DNA from: Mariprofundus micogutta
Lineage (GTDB): Bacteria > Pseudomonadota > Zetaproteobacteria > Mariprofundales > Mariprofundaceae
Reading direction: 5' to 3'
NCBI RefSeq assembly: GCF_001895085.1
Contig: NZ_BDFD01000016.1
Coordinates: forward strand, 1-64,000
DNA: 64,000 bases
The position numbers and the translations under genes are program-made. Below the pieces are notes generated by a model. It worked only from the letters and a program-made list of their open reading frames with translations, was not told the origin of the DNA and searched no databases. Below, in pieces: positions 42,575 to 52,700 of the stretch; position 1 is the first letter of the stretch; each line of letters starts with the position of its first letter.

Positions 42575-43459
42575 ATGAAAATTGATGGTACGACAAAGAC
42601 TTATGGCATTATCGGTTGGCCAGTGAAACACTCACTATCGCCACTATTCCAGACGACATTTTTGCAGCAGAACGACATCAATGCCGCATACCTTCCATTC
42701 GCAGTGGCACCTGATTTGCTGGCAGATGCTATGAGTGGACTCTGGGCTCTCGGTATTGAGGGATTCAATGTGACAGTGCCGCACAAAGAAACGGTGTTTC
42801 AGATGGTATCGGCTGATGCGGATGCCATGCTGATTGGTGCTGTAAACACTGTAAAACGAAGTGAAGAGAAATGGGTGGCCACTAATACTGATTGGCGTGG
42901 TTTTTTGGCTGTAATCGAAGGCCTGGAGTTTGCATCAGCTGGTCAATCTGCTCTGCTGTTCGGGGCAGGAGGCACCGCCCGCGCTGTATTGCATGCATTG
43001 GCACAGAGTGAGCTGGAAACCGTATATATTTGTAATCGCAATCCTGATCGATTAGCCGGATTTATCGCATTTGCGAAAGAAAATTATCCCCACCTGAATT
43101 GCCATGAAATTGCCTGGCAGCAGGATGCTGTAACGACAGCTTGCCGGGATTCAGCGCTGCTGGTGAATACGACCAGTATTGGTTTGCAGGATGGACACAG
43201 GTTTCCGTTTGATCTTTCTGCAGGTGCCGGTGTGGCTATTGATGCGGTGTATAAACCGGATGGTCAGACCGCATTTGTGCATGCGGCTTCTGTTGCCAGA
43301 GAAGTGGTTGACGGGTTGCCGATGTTGATTGCCCAGGGGGCTGAAGCCTTTGCCTGGTGGCATGATTGCAACAGGCCCGACTGTTCGGCGGCTCTGGCAC
43401 AAATAGAAACGTTTCTGGGACGTGAATCGTTGCAACTGCCGGGATGGAGTCGAAGCTGA
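42575..43459 (+). CDS. aroE: shikimate 5-dehydrogenase
   Basis: NADPH-dependent reduction of dehydroshikimate to shikimate. Substrate site SLSP at 20-23 and NVTVPHK with catalytic K71; TNTDW holds the partner aspartate. The dinucleotide loop is LLFGAGGTARAVLHAL. 294 residues. The ATG at 42575 matches the family start. The stop overlaps the likely pilB start. Confidence 0.93.
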   Translation: MKIDGTTKTYGIIGWPVKHSLSPLFQTTFLQQNDINAAYLPFAVAPDLLADAMSGLWALGIEGFNVTVPHKETVFQMVSADADAMLIGAVNTVKRSEEKWVATNTDWRGFLAVIEGLEFASAGQSALLFGAGGTARAVLHALAQSELETVYICNRNPDRLAGFIAFAKENYPHLNCHEIAWQQDAVTTACRDSALLVNTTSIGLQDGHRFPFDLSAGAGVAIDAVYKPDGQTAFVHAASVAREVVDGLPMLIAQGAEAFAWWHDCNRPDCSAALAQIETFLGRESLQLPGWSRS

Positions 43460-45156
43460 TGACGCGTTCCCGACTGGGTGACATTCTGCTGCGTCAGCGT
43501 CGAATTTCGCGTGAGCAGTTTGAGCATGTGTTGCGTGAGGCTCAACTCAATGGTGACACACTGACCGGACAGCTGGTGAAACAACATATCTTTACCGAAA
43601 ATGAACTGGTCGCATTTGTGGCCAGATCATTCGGTGCACCAGTCATAGATCTGGAGCGGGTCGAGATTAAGGCGGACGTTACTAAGATACCGCTTGATAT
43701 ATTAAGGAAAAATATGTCATTACCACTGGTTCGCACAGGTAATGTGTTGAAACTGGCTGTGGCGGACCCATATGACATTAACAGTCATGACGAAATTGCA
43801 TTTATAAGTGGCTGCAAGGTTGAACTGGTGATTGCACCGGAAAGTCAGCTGGTGAAAAAACTTGATGAGCTGAGTCAGAGTGATTCACACCTTCAGGATG
43901 TAATGGATGATCTTGGCGCTGCAGAAATTGAGGTGGTTGAGGCACTTGATGAGAAGGTGGATGAATATTCGCTGACTGCCGAAACGGAAGCTGCTCCGGT
44001 GGTGAAGCTGGTTAATCTGATGCTGCTCGATGCCATCAAACGCGGTGCCTCAGATATTCATCTGGAACCTTACGAAAAGGTGATGCGTGTGCGCTACCGT
44101 ATTGATGGTGTACTGCATGAGATTATGCGGCCACGCATGAGTATGCGGGATGCGATGATTTCAAGAATAAAGATCCTTGCCAGGCTAGATATTGCCGAGC
44201 GCAGGGTGCCTCAGGATGGACGTATCAAACTACGGCTGTCACGTGCTAAAACGGTTGATTTTCGCGTCTCCGTATTGCCGACTCTGTTTGGTGAAAAAGT
44301 GGTGATGCGTCTGCTGGATCCAACCAGTCTGCAACTGGATATGACCAAACTTGGATATGAGTCGCAAGCGCTTTCCTGGCTGAAGGACGCGATTAACAGG
44401 CCTTATGGCATGATACTTGTCACCGGTCCGACGGGTTCGGGTAAAACCGTTAGCCTCTATTCTGCAGTGTCCGAATTGAACCAGCCCGGTGTGAATATCT
44501 CTACGGCAGAAGATCCGGTTGAGTTTAATTTCATGGGTATCAATCAGGTGAACGTAAATCCCGATATAGGCCTTGATTTTCCATCGGCCCTGCGCTCTTT
44601 TTTGCGACAGGATCCGGATATCATTCTGATTGGCGAAATTCGTGACCATGAAACGGCAGAGATTGGTATTAAGGCTGCCCTGACCGGTCATCTGGTACTG
44701 GCAACATTGCATACCAATGATGCGCCATCGACAATGACACGCTTGGTGAATATGGGCGTGGAATCATTTCTTGTCGGTTCAGCCGTGAATCTGGTGTCCG
44801 CGCAGCGCCTGGCCAGAAAAATTTGCCCGGACTGCAAAGAAGAAGAACGCATTCCTGATGCTGCATTGCTTGAAGCCGGTGTTGCTGTCGACAGCTTAAT
44901 AGATTTCCAACCCATGGTGGGTAAAGGTTGCCCGAACTGTAATGGTACCGGATATAAGGGCAGAAGTGGTATTTATCAGGTGATGCCGGTTTTTGAAGAA
45001 ATCCGCGAGGCGGTATATGCTGGCGAGAACAGTGATAGAATAAATGAGATTGCAATTGCAAAAGGAGTGAAATCCCTGCGCATGGCAGCATTGGAAAAGG
45101 TGAAAAAAGGCGAGATATCTCTTGAAGAGTGTCTCAGGGTAACGGTGGCTGACTGA
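43459..45156 (+). CDS. pilB: type IV pilus assembly ATPase PilB
   Basis: Hexameric motor that powers pilus extension. Residues 5-150 form the MshEN-type N domain. Asp boxes, the P-loop VTGPTGSGKTVS (322-333) and HLVLATLHTNDAPST are present, and a zinc-binding tetra-cysteine set (ICPDCKEEE; GCPNCNGTGYKGRSGIY). 565 residues from the ATG overlapping the aroE stop; an ATG five codons upstream is also possible. Acting with PilC, it sits in the inner membrane. Confidence 0.93.
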   Translation: MTRSRLGDILLRQRRISREQFEHVLREAQLNGDTLTGQLVKQHIFTENELVAFVARSFGAPVIDLERVEIKADVTKIPLDILRKNMSLPLVRTGNVLKLAVADPYDINSHDEIAFISGCKVELVIAPESQLVKKLDELSQSDSHLQDVMDDLGAAEIEVVEALDEKVDEYSLTAETEAAPVVKLVNLMLLDAIKRGASDIHLEPYEKVMRVRYRIDGVLHEIMRPRMSMRDAMISRIKILARLDIAERRVPQDGRIKLRLSRAKTVDFRVSVLPTLFGEKVVMRLLDPTSLQLDMTKLGYESQALSWLKDAINRPYGMILVTGPTGSGKTVSLYSAVSELNQPGVNISTAEDPVEFNFMGINQVNVNPDIGLDFPSALRSFLRQDPDIILIGEIRDHETAEIGIKAALTGHLVLATLHTNDAPSTMTRLVNMGVESFLVGSAVNLVSAQRLARKICPDCKEEERIPDAALLEAGVAVDSLIDFQPMVGKGCPNCNGTGYKGRSGIYQVMPVFEEIREAVYAGENSDRINEIAIAKGVKSLRMAALEKVKKGEISLEECLRVTVAD

Positions 45157-46352
45157 TGGCGACAACATTTGTTTGGCAGGCAAAGAATAAACAGGGTGTA
45201 GCGCAGTCCGGTGAGCTTGATGCTGCCAACAAGGATGTCGTTATCGCAATTCTGCGCCGTCAGGGCCTGTCCGAGATCAAGGCAAAGAAGAAGCCGGTTG
45301 AAATTCACCTGTTCCCTGAGAAAGTGGTAGAGAAAGATATTTCAATATTCTTTCGCCAGCTTGCGACCATGATCAATGCAGGCCTGCCCCTGGTACAGTG
45401 CTTTGAGTTGGCTGAGCGCGGTTCAGAGAAGAAGGCGATGACCAGGTTGCTCAAAGATGTACGGCAAAATCTGGAGGGGGGTAACCCCCTAGGTGAAACC
45501 ATGCGCAAATTTCCGGATGAGTTTGATCGTCTGACCTGTGCGCTTATCGAAGCAGGAGAACAGGGCGGTATACTTGACTCTATTCTGCTGCGTTTGTGTG
45601 CCTATAAAGAGAAGGCGCTTAGCCTGAAAGGCAAAATTAAATCGGCCATGGTGTACCCAATCGCGATTCTCGTGGTTTCATTTATTGTGACCTCAATTCT
45701 GATGATTTTCGTGATTCCTATCTTTGCCGAGATGTTTGCCGATTTCGGAGCGGATCTACCGGCTCCAACCCAGCTTGCTATGGCCATATCCGATATCTTT
45801 GTTGAATACTGGTATGTGGTTATATTTTCTCCGATTCTGCTGGTTATGCTGATCAAGGCCTTGTACAAAACGCCCAAGGGACATTATCAACTCGATAAAT
45901 TGATGTTGGCGCTGCCTATTCTGGGCGATGTGTTGCGTAAAGCATCAGTTGCCCGCTTCTGCCGTACTTTCTCTACTCTTTCAGCCGCTGGGGTGCCGAT
46001 TCTGGAGGCGCTGGATACTGTCGCGGAGACATCCGGAAATGTGGTGATTGAAGAGGTAATTCTGCACTCCAAAGATTCGATCTCACAGGGTCAGACTCTG
46101 ACTGCTCCGCTTGAAGCCAGTAAAATCTTTCCGGTGATGGTGACGCAAATGATCTCCATCGGTGAGCAAACCGGTAGTCTTGAAGAGATGCTAAGCAAGA
46201 TTGCCGATTTTTATGAAGAAGAAGTGGACACAGCTGTAGATAATATGCAGCAGTTGATGGAACCCTTGATTATGGCATTCCTGGGCGTCGTTATTGGTGG
46301 CCTGGTGATTGCGATGTATCTGCCAATCTTCCAGATGGCTGCCATTGTTTGA
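45156..46352 (+). CDS. pilC: type IV pilus inner-membrane platform protein PilC
   Basis: Polytopic platform that couples PilB to pilin polymerisation. Two GspF domains: FFRQLATMINAGLPLVQCFE (residues 66-85) and FCRTFSTLSAAGVPILEALD, with three membrane helices. 398 residues. ATG overlaps the pilB stop. Confidence 0.94.
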   Translation: MATTFVWQAKNKQGVAQSGELDAANKDVVIAILRRQGLSEIKAKKKPVEIHLFPEKVVEKDISIFFRQLATMINAGLPLVQCFELAERGSEKKAMTRLLKDVRQNLEGGNPLGETMRKFPDEFDRLTCALIEAGEQGGILDSILLRLCAYKEKALSLKGKIKSAMVYPIAILVVSFIVTSILMIFVIPIFAEMFADFGADLPAPTQLAMAISDIFVEYWYVVIFSPILLVMLIKALYKTPKGHYQLDKLMLALPILGDVLRKASVARFCRTFSTLSAAGVPILEALDTVAETSGNVVIEEVILHSKDSISQGQTLTAPLEASKIFPVMVTQMISIGEQTGSLEEMLSKIADFYEEEVDTAVDNMQQLMEPLIMAFLGVVIGGLVIAMYLPIFQMAAIV

Positions 46353-46424
46353 TTACTTTGGAGTGTGCTCCGGATGACAGGTATGAAACCTGTGTAATCC
46401 GCTTTCTGCAAACTTTTTAATCTG

Positions 46425-47972
46425 ATGTATCTGATTGTATATAGAGCTATTGCCGGTGCGGTCATCGCAGTGGTTACTGCCAGTTGGTTTTATCCGACAG
46501 CTGCAGCTCAGCAAACGTTGCTGTTGGCTACAGGCGTCCTGTTTCTGCTATGGCTGGCCATTGAGTCGGCTCTGACCTATAGCGAGTTGTCCGAGCCTTC
46601 GCAGAGGGGTATCGGCTATATGGTTGATATCATATTGGCGGGTATATTGATTTATGCCACAGGGGGTATCAATAGTCCGTTTTCCCTGCTGCTTGGCCTG
46701 ATTATTATCGCATCGGGTACACATGCTTACCGCATGCTTCCGCTGCTTACGACCATCGTTACCTGTGTCACGTATCTGATCGCAGTATATGGCGAAGCCA
46801 CGTTTGTGAGTTATACACTGCCGGACGCACAGCAGGCATTACATATCCTGTTTCAGGCTTCCACGCTGATGCTGGTCGGGGGGGTGATGGCATATATTGC
46901 CCGCCGCCACGCAAGTTTGCGTGCCAGTAGTGATAAGGCAGTCAGGCAACACCGACAACTGAAGGACTTGCATGATAGAATCATGCTATCCATGCGAGAG
47001 GGTGTGATTGTGCTGGATAATCAACTGCAGGCCAGTGATATGAATGACGCAGCTCGCGAACTGTTGGGTGAATATTGCATCGAACAACTTATCGAAAACT
47101 CCGCATTGAATGATTTTTTTCAGACATCAAAGGCCTCGATGTTTCAAACTGAACAGCGGCTGAATGACATAACGTTGTTATTGGCAGTAACCAGATTATC
47201 TGCAGATGAAGATGCAGCCTGGCTGCTGACTCTGGTTGATATTAGTGATCTCAGGACTCTGGAGCATCAGCTGATTCAGAAAGAAAAGTTGGCGGCTATG
47301 GGGCAGATGTCTGCCATGCTGGCCCATGAAATCCGCAACCCGATTCAGACTATGACCCAGGGGCTGGAAATTATGGCGGCCAATAAATCGGTGGGAGTGG
47401 ATATTCATGGGATTATTCATGATGAAATGTTGCGCCTGAACAGGCTGGTCTCCACCATGCTCGATTATTCAAAACCTCTGCTGCCAAATAAATTACCGAT
47501 TCTGATGCCACAACTTTTGCAAGCTGCAGTGAATAAGGTGGAGATGGTAGAGCAGGGAGTCATTGACTGGAGCTGTGAAGTGAATGAGTTGTTTATTGAT
47601 GGTGACCATTTTCGACTGGTGCTGGATAATCTGCTCTCCAATGCACTTGCAAACAGTCCTGATGGCAGCAAAGTTAATGTTTGTCTGGGTGCTGAAGAGC
47701 ATAGCTGGTGTCTGTTTGTCAGTAATCAGGGAGAGATTCCCGATGTTTTGCGCGGCTCACTTTTCGAACCATTCACAACTGGTCGCTCCAGAGGCATAGG
47801 ACTGGGGCTGGCCACAGTCAAACAGGTGTGTGATGTCAATGGATGGACTGTGCATCTGGAGAGCAGTACGGGGCAAACCTGCTTTGCAGTCAGCGGGCCG
47901 ATATTAACGGACAAGGTTCTGTCAGATGCGACAGATCAGATGATTGATACGAGGGAGAGACAGCATGGCTGA
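46425..47972 (+). CDS. pilS: sensor histidine kinase, PilS-like
   Basis: Inner-membrane kinase. About six N-terminal helices (1-160), a PAS-like domain (185-275), then the H-box AMLAHEIRNPIQTM with phospho-acceptor H301, and an ATPase domain (NLLSNALANSPDGSK; GRSRGIGLGLATVKQVCD). 515 residues. Its end overlaps the next gene by eight bases. In Pseudomonas PilS controls pilin transcription through sigma-54; the partner regulator here supports that. Confidence 0.88.
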   Translation: MYLIVYRAIAGAVIAVVTASWFYPTAAAQQTLLLATGVLFLLWLAIESALTYSELSEPSQRGIGYMVDIILAGILIYATGGINSPFSLLLGLIIIASGTHAYRMLPLLTTIVTCVTYLIAVYGEATFVSYTLPDAQQALHILFQASTLMLVGGVMAYIARRHASLRASSDKAVRQHRQLKDLHDRIMLSMREGVIVLDNQLQASDMNDAARELLGEYCIEQLIENSALNDFFQTSKASMFQTEQRLNDITLLLAVTRLSADEDAAWLLTLVDISDLRTLEHQLIQKEKLAAMGQMSAMLAHEIRNPIQTMTQGLEIMAANKSVGVDIHGIIHDEMLRLNRLVSTMLDYSKPLLPNKLPILMPQLLQAAVNKVEMVEQGVIDWSCEVNELFIDGDHFRLVLDNLLSNALANSPDGSKVNVCLGAEEHSWCLFVSNQGEIPDVLRGSLFEPFTTGRSRGIGLGLATVKQVCDVNGWTVHLESSTGQTCFAVSGPILTDKVLSDATDQMIDTRERQHG

Positions 47973-49332
47973 AATACTGCTCGTTGAAGATGAGGCGAAT
48001 GCACGCAAAATTTTATCTCTGGGGCTTGAGTTGCAGGGGCATCAGGTGGTTGCCTGCGCTTCTCCTGAAGATGCTGAACAGCGAATGAAGGAAAAATCGT
48101 TTGATGTTGTGCTAACGGATCTTCGCATGCAGGGGCGTGATGCAGGACTCGAGGTTATCAAAACAAGTCAACAGCTTCAGCCACAGGCAAGGGTGCTGTT
48201 GCTGACGGCTTATGCCAGTGCTGAAACGGCTGTAACTGCAATGAAAGAGGGCGCGTTTGATTATCTGACTAAACCCGTTTCCGGTGAAGAGTTGGCTGCA
48301 GCAGTCGAGCGCGCGCTATTTAATGCGGCATCATCAAGCGAGCATAAAGCGGAAGTTATGCCGGAAAGATCAGAGGACAAAGAGATGCTGATCGGTGAGT
48401 CGGAATTGATGCAGCGAGTCAGACAGCGACTGGGCAGGGCTGCAAAATCAGATTTCACTGTTTTGATTACAGGAGAATCGGGTACAGGAAAAGAGCTGGC
48501 TGCCCGTTTTGTGCATGCTTATTCAGCACGCAGCAAAGCCATGTTTGTACCGGTACATTGTGCTGCTATTCCGGAAGGTTTGTTTGAATCTGAGTTATTC
48601 GGGCATCGTAAGGGCTCTTTTACCGGTGCAGATTTTGACAGGGTCGGGCTGATTGAATCTGCCGATGGAGGGACTCTGTTCCTTGATGAGGTGGGCGAAA
48701 TGCCTCTCTCGGTGCAGGTTAAACTACTCAGGGTTTTGCAGGAGAGACGTATTCGCAGGGTTGGAGATGATCGTGAGCGCGATGTGAATGTGCGCATTAT
48801 CGCAGCCACTAATCGGGATCTGGATACTGAAGTGTCTCAGGGGCATTTTAGAGAGGATCTGTTCTTCCGGCTCAACGTAGTGCCTGTACATCTGCCGCCG
48901 CTCAGGCAAAGGCGCGAAGATATACCACAGCTGGCTCAGGCTATTGTGCGTCAGTGGAGTGAGGGACGGGCACGTATTTCCGAAGCATGCATGAAACGCC
49001 TGTGCGAACTGCCATTCATGGGGAATGTGCGGGAGCTGGAAAATATTCTGCAGCGCATGCTGGCTTTGAGTGAGACAGGGGACCTTGATCTGCAACTGCT
49101 CAGTGAACTCTACTCCACGGCACACAGCGAGCCACAGCTCTCTTTATCATCACTGCAGCAGGATGAGCATGGCCTGGATGAGTGGATGGAAGGCATTGAG
49201 AAGCAGGTGATTGATGAGGCGCTGGCCAAAACCGGTGGTAATATTACGCGTGCGGCCGAGGAGTTGGGTATCAGTTTCCGGTCATTACGTTATAGACTGA
49301 AAAAGCTCGGCTTTTCCGGAGATGATACGTGA
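47965..49332 (+). CDS. pilR: sigma-54-dependent response regulator, PilR-like
   Basis: Receiver domain with phospho-acceptor D52 (VVLTDLRMQG) and K near 104. The AAA+ domain has P-loop GESGTGKE, the sigma-54 contact loop ELFGHRKGSFTGAD, and GGTLFLDEVGEMPL. A Fis-type DNA-binding domain ends it (NITRAAEELGISFRSLRYRL). 455 residues from ATG 47965. Expected to activate pilA, which is not in this window. Confidence 0.9.
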   Translation: MAEILLVEDEANARKILSLGLELQGHQVVACASPEDAEQRMKEKSFDVVLTDLRMQGRDAGLEVIKTSQQLQPQARVLLLTAYASAETAVTAMKEGAFDYLTKPVSGEELAAAVERALFNAASSSEHKAEVMPERSEDKEMLIGESELMQRVRQRLGRAAKSDFTVLITGESGTGKELAARFVHAYSARSKAMFVPVHCAAIPEGLFESELFGHRKGSFTGADFDRVGLIESADGGTLFLDEVGEMPLSVQVKLLRVLQERRIRRVGDDRERDVNVRIIAATNRDLDTEVSQGHFREDLFFRLNVVPVHLPPLRQRREDIPQLAQAIVRQWSEGRARISEACMKRLCELPFMGNVRELENILQRMLALSETGDLDLQLLSELYSTAHSEPQLSLSSLQQDEHGLDEWMEGIEKQVIDEALAKTGGNITRAAEELGISFRSLRYRLKKLGFSGDDT

Positions 49333-50099
49333 TTTCTGTTGTGCTGCTGGCCATTGTCGTCGGTATGATCTTTGGCAGTTTTGCCAATGTTTGCGTGCAT
49401 CGCATTCCTCAGGGGGAGTCAATTGCTTTTCCCGGCAGTCACTGTCCTGAGTGTCATCATGCCATCGCCTTTTATGACAATATCCCACTGATCTCCTGGT
49501 TACTGCTCGCAGGCCATTGCCGTCATTGTAAGGGTTCCATTTCATGGCGGTATCCGCTACTTGAACTGCTGATGGGGATGAGCTGGGGATTACTCGCGTG
49601 GCATTATGGCCCCACCCCGATGCTGGCCGAGGCGCTATGCCTGTTTTCACTGCTCTGGATATTAACCTTTATTGATCTGGAAACCTTCCTGTTGCCGAAT
49701 GTGCTGACCTTTCCCGGCATCGCAATGGGACTGGCTTTTTCATGGTGGTTCGGTGATTGGCAGAATGCTCTGATCGGAGCAATCGCCGGTTATGCTGTTC
49801 TATGGCTGGTGGCCCGGTTGTTTTTGAAAATGACAGGTCAGGAAGGCATGGGTTACGGCGATTTCAAACTGCTCGCCATGCTCGGAGCATTTATGGGGTG
49901 GCAAGCCTTGCCATTTATCATCTTTGCATCTTCTGTAGCAGGTACAGTGATAGGGTCTGTGATGTTGAAGTTGTCTAATCGCGGGTTTCGCACTGAAATT
50001 CCATTCGGTCCTTATATCGCGGTGGCTGGCATGTGTTGGTATATCTGGCATGAACAGATCCTGAACTGGTATCTGGGAATATCGGGGATCAACCCGTGA
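49329..50099 (+). CDS. pilD: prepilin peptidase / N-methyltransferase PilD
   Basis: Bifunctional aspartyl protease that cleaves and methylates pilins. FGSFANVCVHRIP at 15-27; zinc-type cysteines C39, C42, C64 and C67; catalytic D116 (FIDLETFLLPN) and D178 (GYGDFK). Eight helices, 256 residues. Starts at a GTG overlapping the pilR stop. Confidence 0.94.
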   Translation: MISVVLLAIVVGMIFGSFANVCVHRIPQGESIAFPGSHCPECHHAIAFYDNIPLISWLLLAGHCRHCKGSISWRYPLLELLMGMSWGLLAWHYGPTPMLAEALCLFSLLWILTFIDLETFLLPNVLTFPGIAMGLAFSWWFGDWQNALIGAIAGYAVLWLVARLFLKMTGQEGMGYGDFKLLAMLGAFMGWQALPFIIFASSVAGTVIGSVMLKLSNRGFRTEIPFGPYIAVAGMCWYIWHEQILNWYLGISGINP

Positions 50100-50695
50100 G
50101 CAAGCTGCAGAGAATCGGTCTGACTGGCGGTATAGGTAGTGGTAAATCAACTGCGGCATCGATGTTTGCTGAACAGGGGATCCCTGTCCTTGATCTCGAT
50201 CAGGTGGGGCGCGACCTGCTAGCTCCCGGCTCTGCTGCTGTGCAGCAGATTCAAGATGCATTTGGAATTACATTTGTACTAGCTGATGGTCCTACGGACC
50301 GAAAGGCGCTGGCAGCCCACTGCTTTGCTGATGCAGCAAAAACCGCGCGACTTAACGCCATTATGCACCCTTTAATCTGGCAGGCTGAGGAGCAGTGGCT
50401 AGACAGACAACAGGGGGAGATGGCTATTATTGAAGCATCTGTTTTGCTGGAGTCAGGTGGTGCCGGGCGAATGGATGCGGTGATAGTCGTCATGGCTGAA
50501 GAGCGTCTTCGCTTGCAGCGAGTTTTACGACGAGGACTGCAGGATGAACATCAGTTTCATGTGATTCTGAAACGCCAGTGTGATGATCAACAGCGGGTAG
50601 AGCAGGCAGATTATCTTATCAATAATAATGGTTCTCTGTCAGCACTGCGGGATCAGGTGGTTTCGCTATATGAGAAATTACAGCGAAATTCATAA
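50096..50695 (+). CDS. coaE: dephospho-CoA kinase
   Basis: Last step of coenzyme A synthesis. P-loop GLTGGIGSGKST at 8-19, VLDLDQVGRDLL, and the lid region (RLQRVLRRG). 199 residues. GTGA overlap with pilD; the pilD-coaE pairing is common in proteobacteria. Confidence 0.94.
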   Translation: MSKLQRIGLTGGIGSGKSTAASMFAEQGIPVLDLDQVGRDLLAPGSAAVQQIQDAFGITFVLADGPTDRKALAAHCFADAAKTARLNAIMHPLIWQAEEQWLDRQQGEMAIIEASVLLESGGAGRMDAVIVVMAEERLRLQRVLRRGLQDEHQFHVILKRQCDDQQRVEQADYLINNNGSLSALRDQVVSLYEKLQRNS

Positions 50696-50870
50696 GCATG
50701 AGCAGATGAGAGGGCACAGTCGAAGGTTGACAGCGTAAGCCTGCACATTAACAATGCATGCGTCGGGTTTCTCCGGCGTTCCGTTTATCCGCAAGGATTT
50801 GTCGTAGTTAAGTTCATTGATGACACATCAGACCAAAGATCCGACCCGTGTCCACTTTTGGAGTATTTTA

Positions 50871-52643
50871 ATGTCTAAAGAAAACGAAACCGCACAGGAA
50901 GTGGCTGATTCCTCAGCATCAGCAAAACCTGAAGCAGCAAAACCTCGTCCTCGTGGCCGTCCACGCAAAGTGGAAAAAGAGGTTGAGGCTAAAAGTGCGG
51001 AAACCGTTTCGGATGTGGTTGAAGAGAAACCCCGTCGCCGTGGGCGCCCGCGCAAGGCAGATAAAGAGGCTGTAGCAGAAGCAGCTGTGCCGGTAGCAGA
51101 ATCTGGCGAAGTGAGTGAAGAAAAACCTCGCCGTCGTGTTCGTCCCAAGAAGACTGATACTAAAACTGTGAATGAGTCTGCTGAAAGTACTAAAGAAAAT
51201 GAGAGTGGCGAAGCAGCATCTGATAATAGCAGTGGTAAATCCGATGCCAGGTCTAAAGGCGATACAGCGGATACAGTCGCGGAAAACCCGCGTCGCAATC
51301 GTTGGAAGAAGGGAGGCAATGGCGGCAAACGCTCTCGCAGAGATGAGGTAGAAGAGAAAATTTCTACTGAAATGGAAGGTGTAACCCTGAACCTGAAAGA
51401 GGTTTCATCCAAATCTCCGACTGAGTTGCTGGAACTGGCTGACGAGTACGATATTGATAATGCTGCAGGTATGCGCAAGCAGGAGCAGGTGTCTGCTATT
51501 TTGCGTGCCCATGGTCTGCGCTCTGGAACAATCTATAGCGAAGGTGTGCTGGAGATCCTGCCGGATGGTTTCGGTTTCCTGCGTTCCCCTGATGCAAACT
51601 ATCTTTCAGGTCCGGACGATGTGTACGTTTCCTCGCATCAGATTCGCCGCTTTTTTCTGCGTAAGGGTGATACCGTAGCCGGCGAAATCCGCTCTCCTCG
51701 CAGAGGTGAGAAGTATTTTGCTCTGAAAACAGTTGATACCACCAATGGTCAATCACCTGAGCAGGCACGTACCAAGGTACTGTTCGATAACCTGACGCCG
51801 CTCTATCCGGATGAACGTCTGACCATGGAAGTTGAGAATCCGACTCGTAAAGATATTACCGGTCGTATTATCGATATTGTATCTCCGATCGGTAAAGGCC
51901 AGCGTGCTCTGCTGGTGGCGCCGCCGCGTACCGGTAAAACAGTGATGATGCAGTCCATCGCCCATTCTATTGAAGCCAATCATCCGGATGTGGAACTGAT
52001 TGTGCTGCTGATTGATGAGCGCCCTGAAGAAGTGACCGATATGAAACGCTCTGTGCGGGGCGAAGTGGTTTCTTCCACCTTTGATGAACCTGCACAGCGC
52101 CATGTACAGGTTTCCGAGATGGTGATTGAGAAGGCCAAACGTCTGGTTGAGACAGGCAAGGATGTTGTCATCCTTCTTGATTCGATCACGCGCCTTGCTC
52201 GTGCTTATAATACTGTTGTCCCATCCTCAGGTAAGATTCTTACCGGTGGTGTGGATGCCAATGCACTGCATAGGCCGAAGCGTTTCTTTGGTGCGGCACG
52301 TAATATTGAAGGTGGTGGTTCTTTGACGATTATCGCTACGGCTCTGGTTGAGACCGGCTCCAAGATGGATGAAGTGATCTTCGAAGAGTTCAAGGGAACC
52401 GGTAATATGGAGATTAAGCTGGAGCGTAAGCTCTCTGATAAACGCGTGTTTCCGTCCATCGATATTGCGCCATCCGGCACACGTAAGGAAGATCTGCTTA
52501 CACCTGCAGATGATCTGCAGAAGGTATGGATTCTGCGTAAGATTCTTTCGCCAATGGGCTCAATTGATGCGATGGAGTTTCTGCTCGATAAGCTTGGTAC
52601 CACCAAGAACAATGCAGAATTCTTCGACCGCATGAATCAGTAG
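50871..52643 (+). CDS. rho: transcription termination factor Rho with basic N-terminal extension
   Basis: Hexameric RNA helicase that ends transcripts. The core runs from about 175 to 590: Rho_N domain, RNA-binding cold-shock fold ([20 protein letters not shown]), P-loop [20 protein letters not shown], and [20 protein letters not shown]. Residues 1-170 are an added low-complexity region with three AT-hook-like words: RPRGRPRK at 26-33, RRRGRPRK at 55-62 and RRRVRPKK at 87-94, separated by acidic Glu/Ala/Ser stretches. E. coli Rho (419 residues) lacks this. The ATG at 50871 is preferred over one 18 codons upstream. The 175-base leader may serve autoregulation. Confidence 0.93.
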   Translation: MSKENETAQEVADSSASAKPEAAKPRPRGRPRKVEKEVEAKSAETVSDVVEEKPRRRGRPRKADKEAVAEAAVPVAESGEVSEEKPRRRVRPKKTDTKTVNESAESTKENESGEAASDNSSGKSDARSKGDTADTVAENPRRNRWKKGGNGGKRSRRDEVEEKISTEMEGVTLNLKEVSSKSPTELLELADEYDIDNAAGMRKQEQVSAILRAHGLRSGTIYSEGVLEILPDGFGFLRSPDANYLSGPDDVYVSSHQIRRFFLRKGDTVAGEIRSPRRGEKYFALKTVDTTNGQSPEQARTKVLFDNLTPLYPDERLTMEVENPTRKDITGRIIDIVSPIGKGQRALLVAPPRTGKTVMMQSIAHSIEANHPDVELIVLLIDERPEEVTDMKRSVRGEVVSSTFDEPAQRHVQVSEMVIEKAKRLVETGKDVVILLDSITRLARAYNTVVPSSGKILTGGVDANALHRPKRFFGAARNIEGGGSLTIIATALVETGSKMDEVIFEEFKGTGNMEIKLERKLSDKRVFPSIDIAPSGTRKEDLLTPADDLQKVWILRKILSPMGSIDAMEFLLDKLGTTKNNAEFFDRMNQ

Positions 52644-52653
52644 AGAAACGCAG

Positions 52654-52691
52654 TGTGAGATGTTAGGTGGGTTCAGCAGCCACATCTCACA
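52654..52691. terminator. inverted repeat between rho and convergent gene
   Basis: TGTGAGATGT ... ACATCTCACA, perfect 10-base arms with an 18-base loop, flanked by AGAGAA / TTCTCT which can extend the stem. No T-run on either side, so intrinsic termination is uncertain; it lies where a bidirectional terminator is needed. Confidence 0.45.
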
Positions 52692-52700
52692 GCTATTCTC

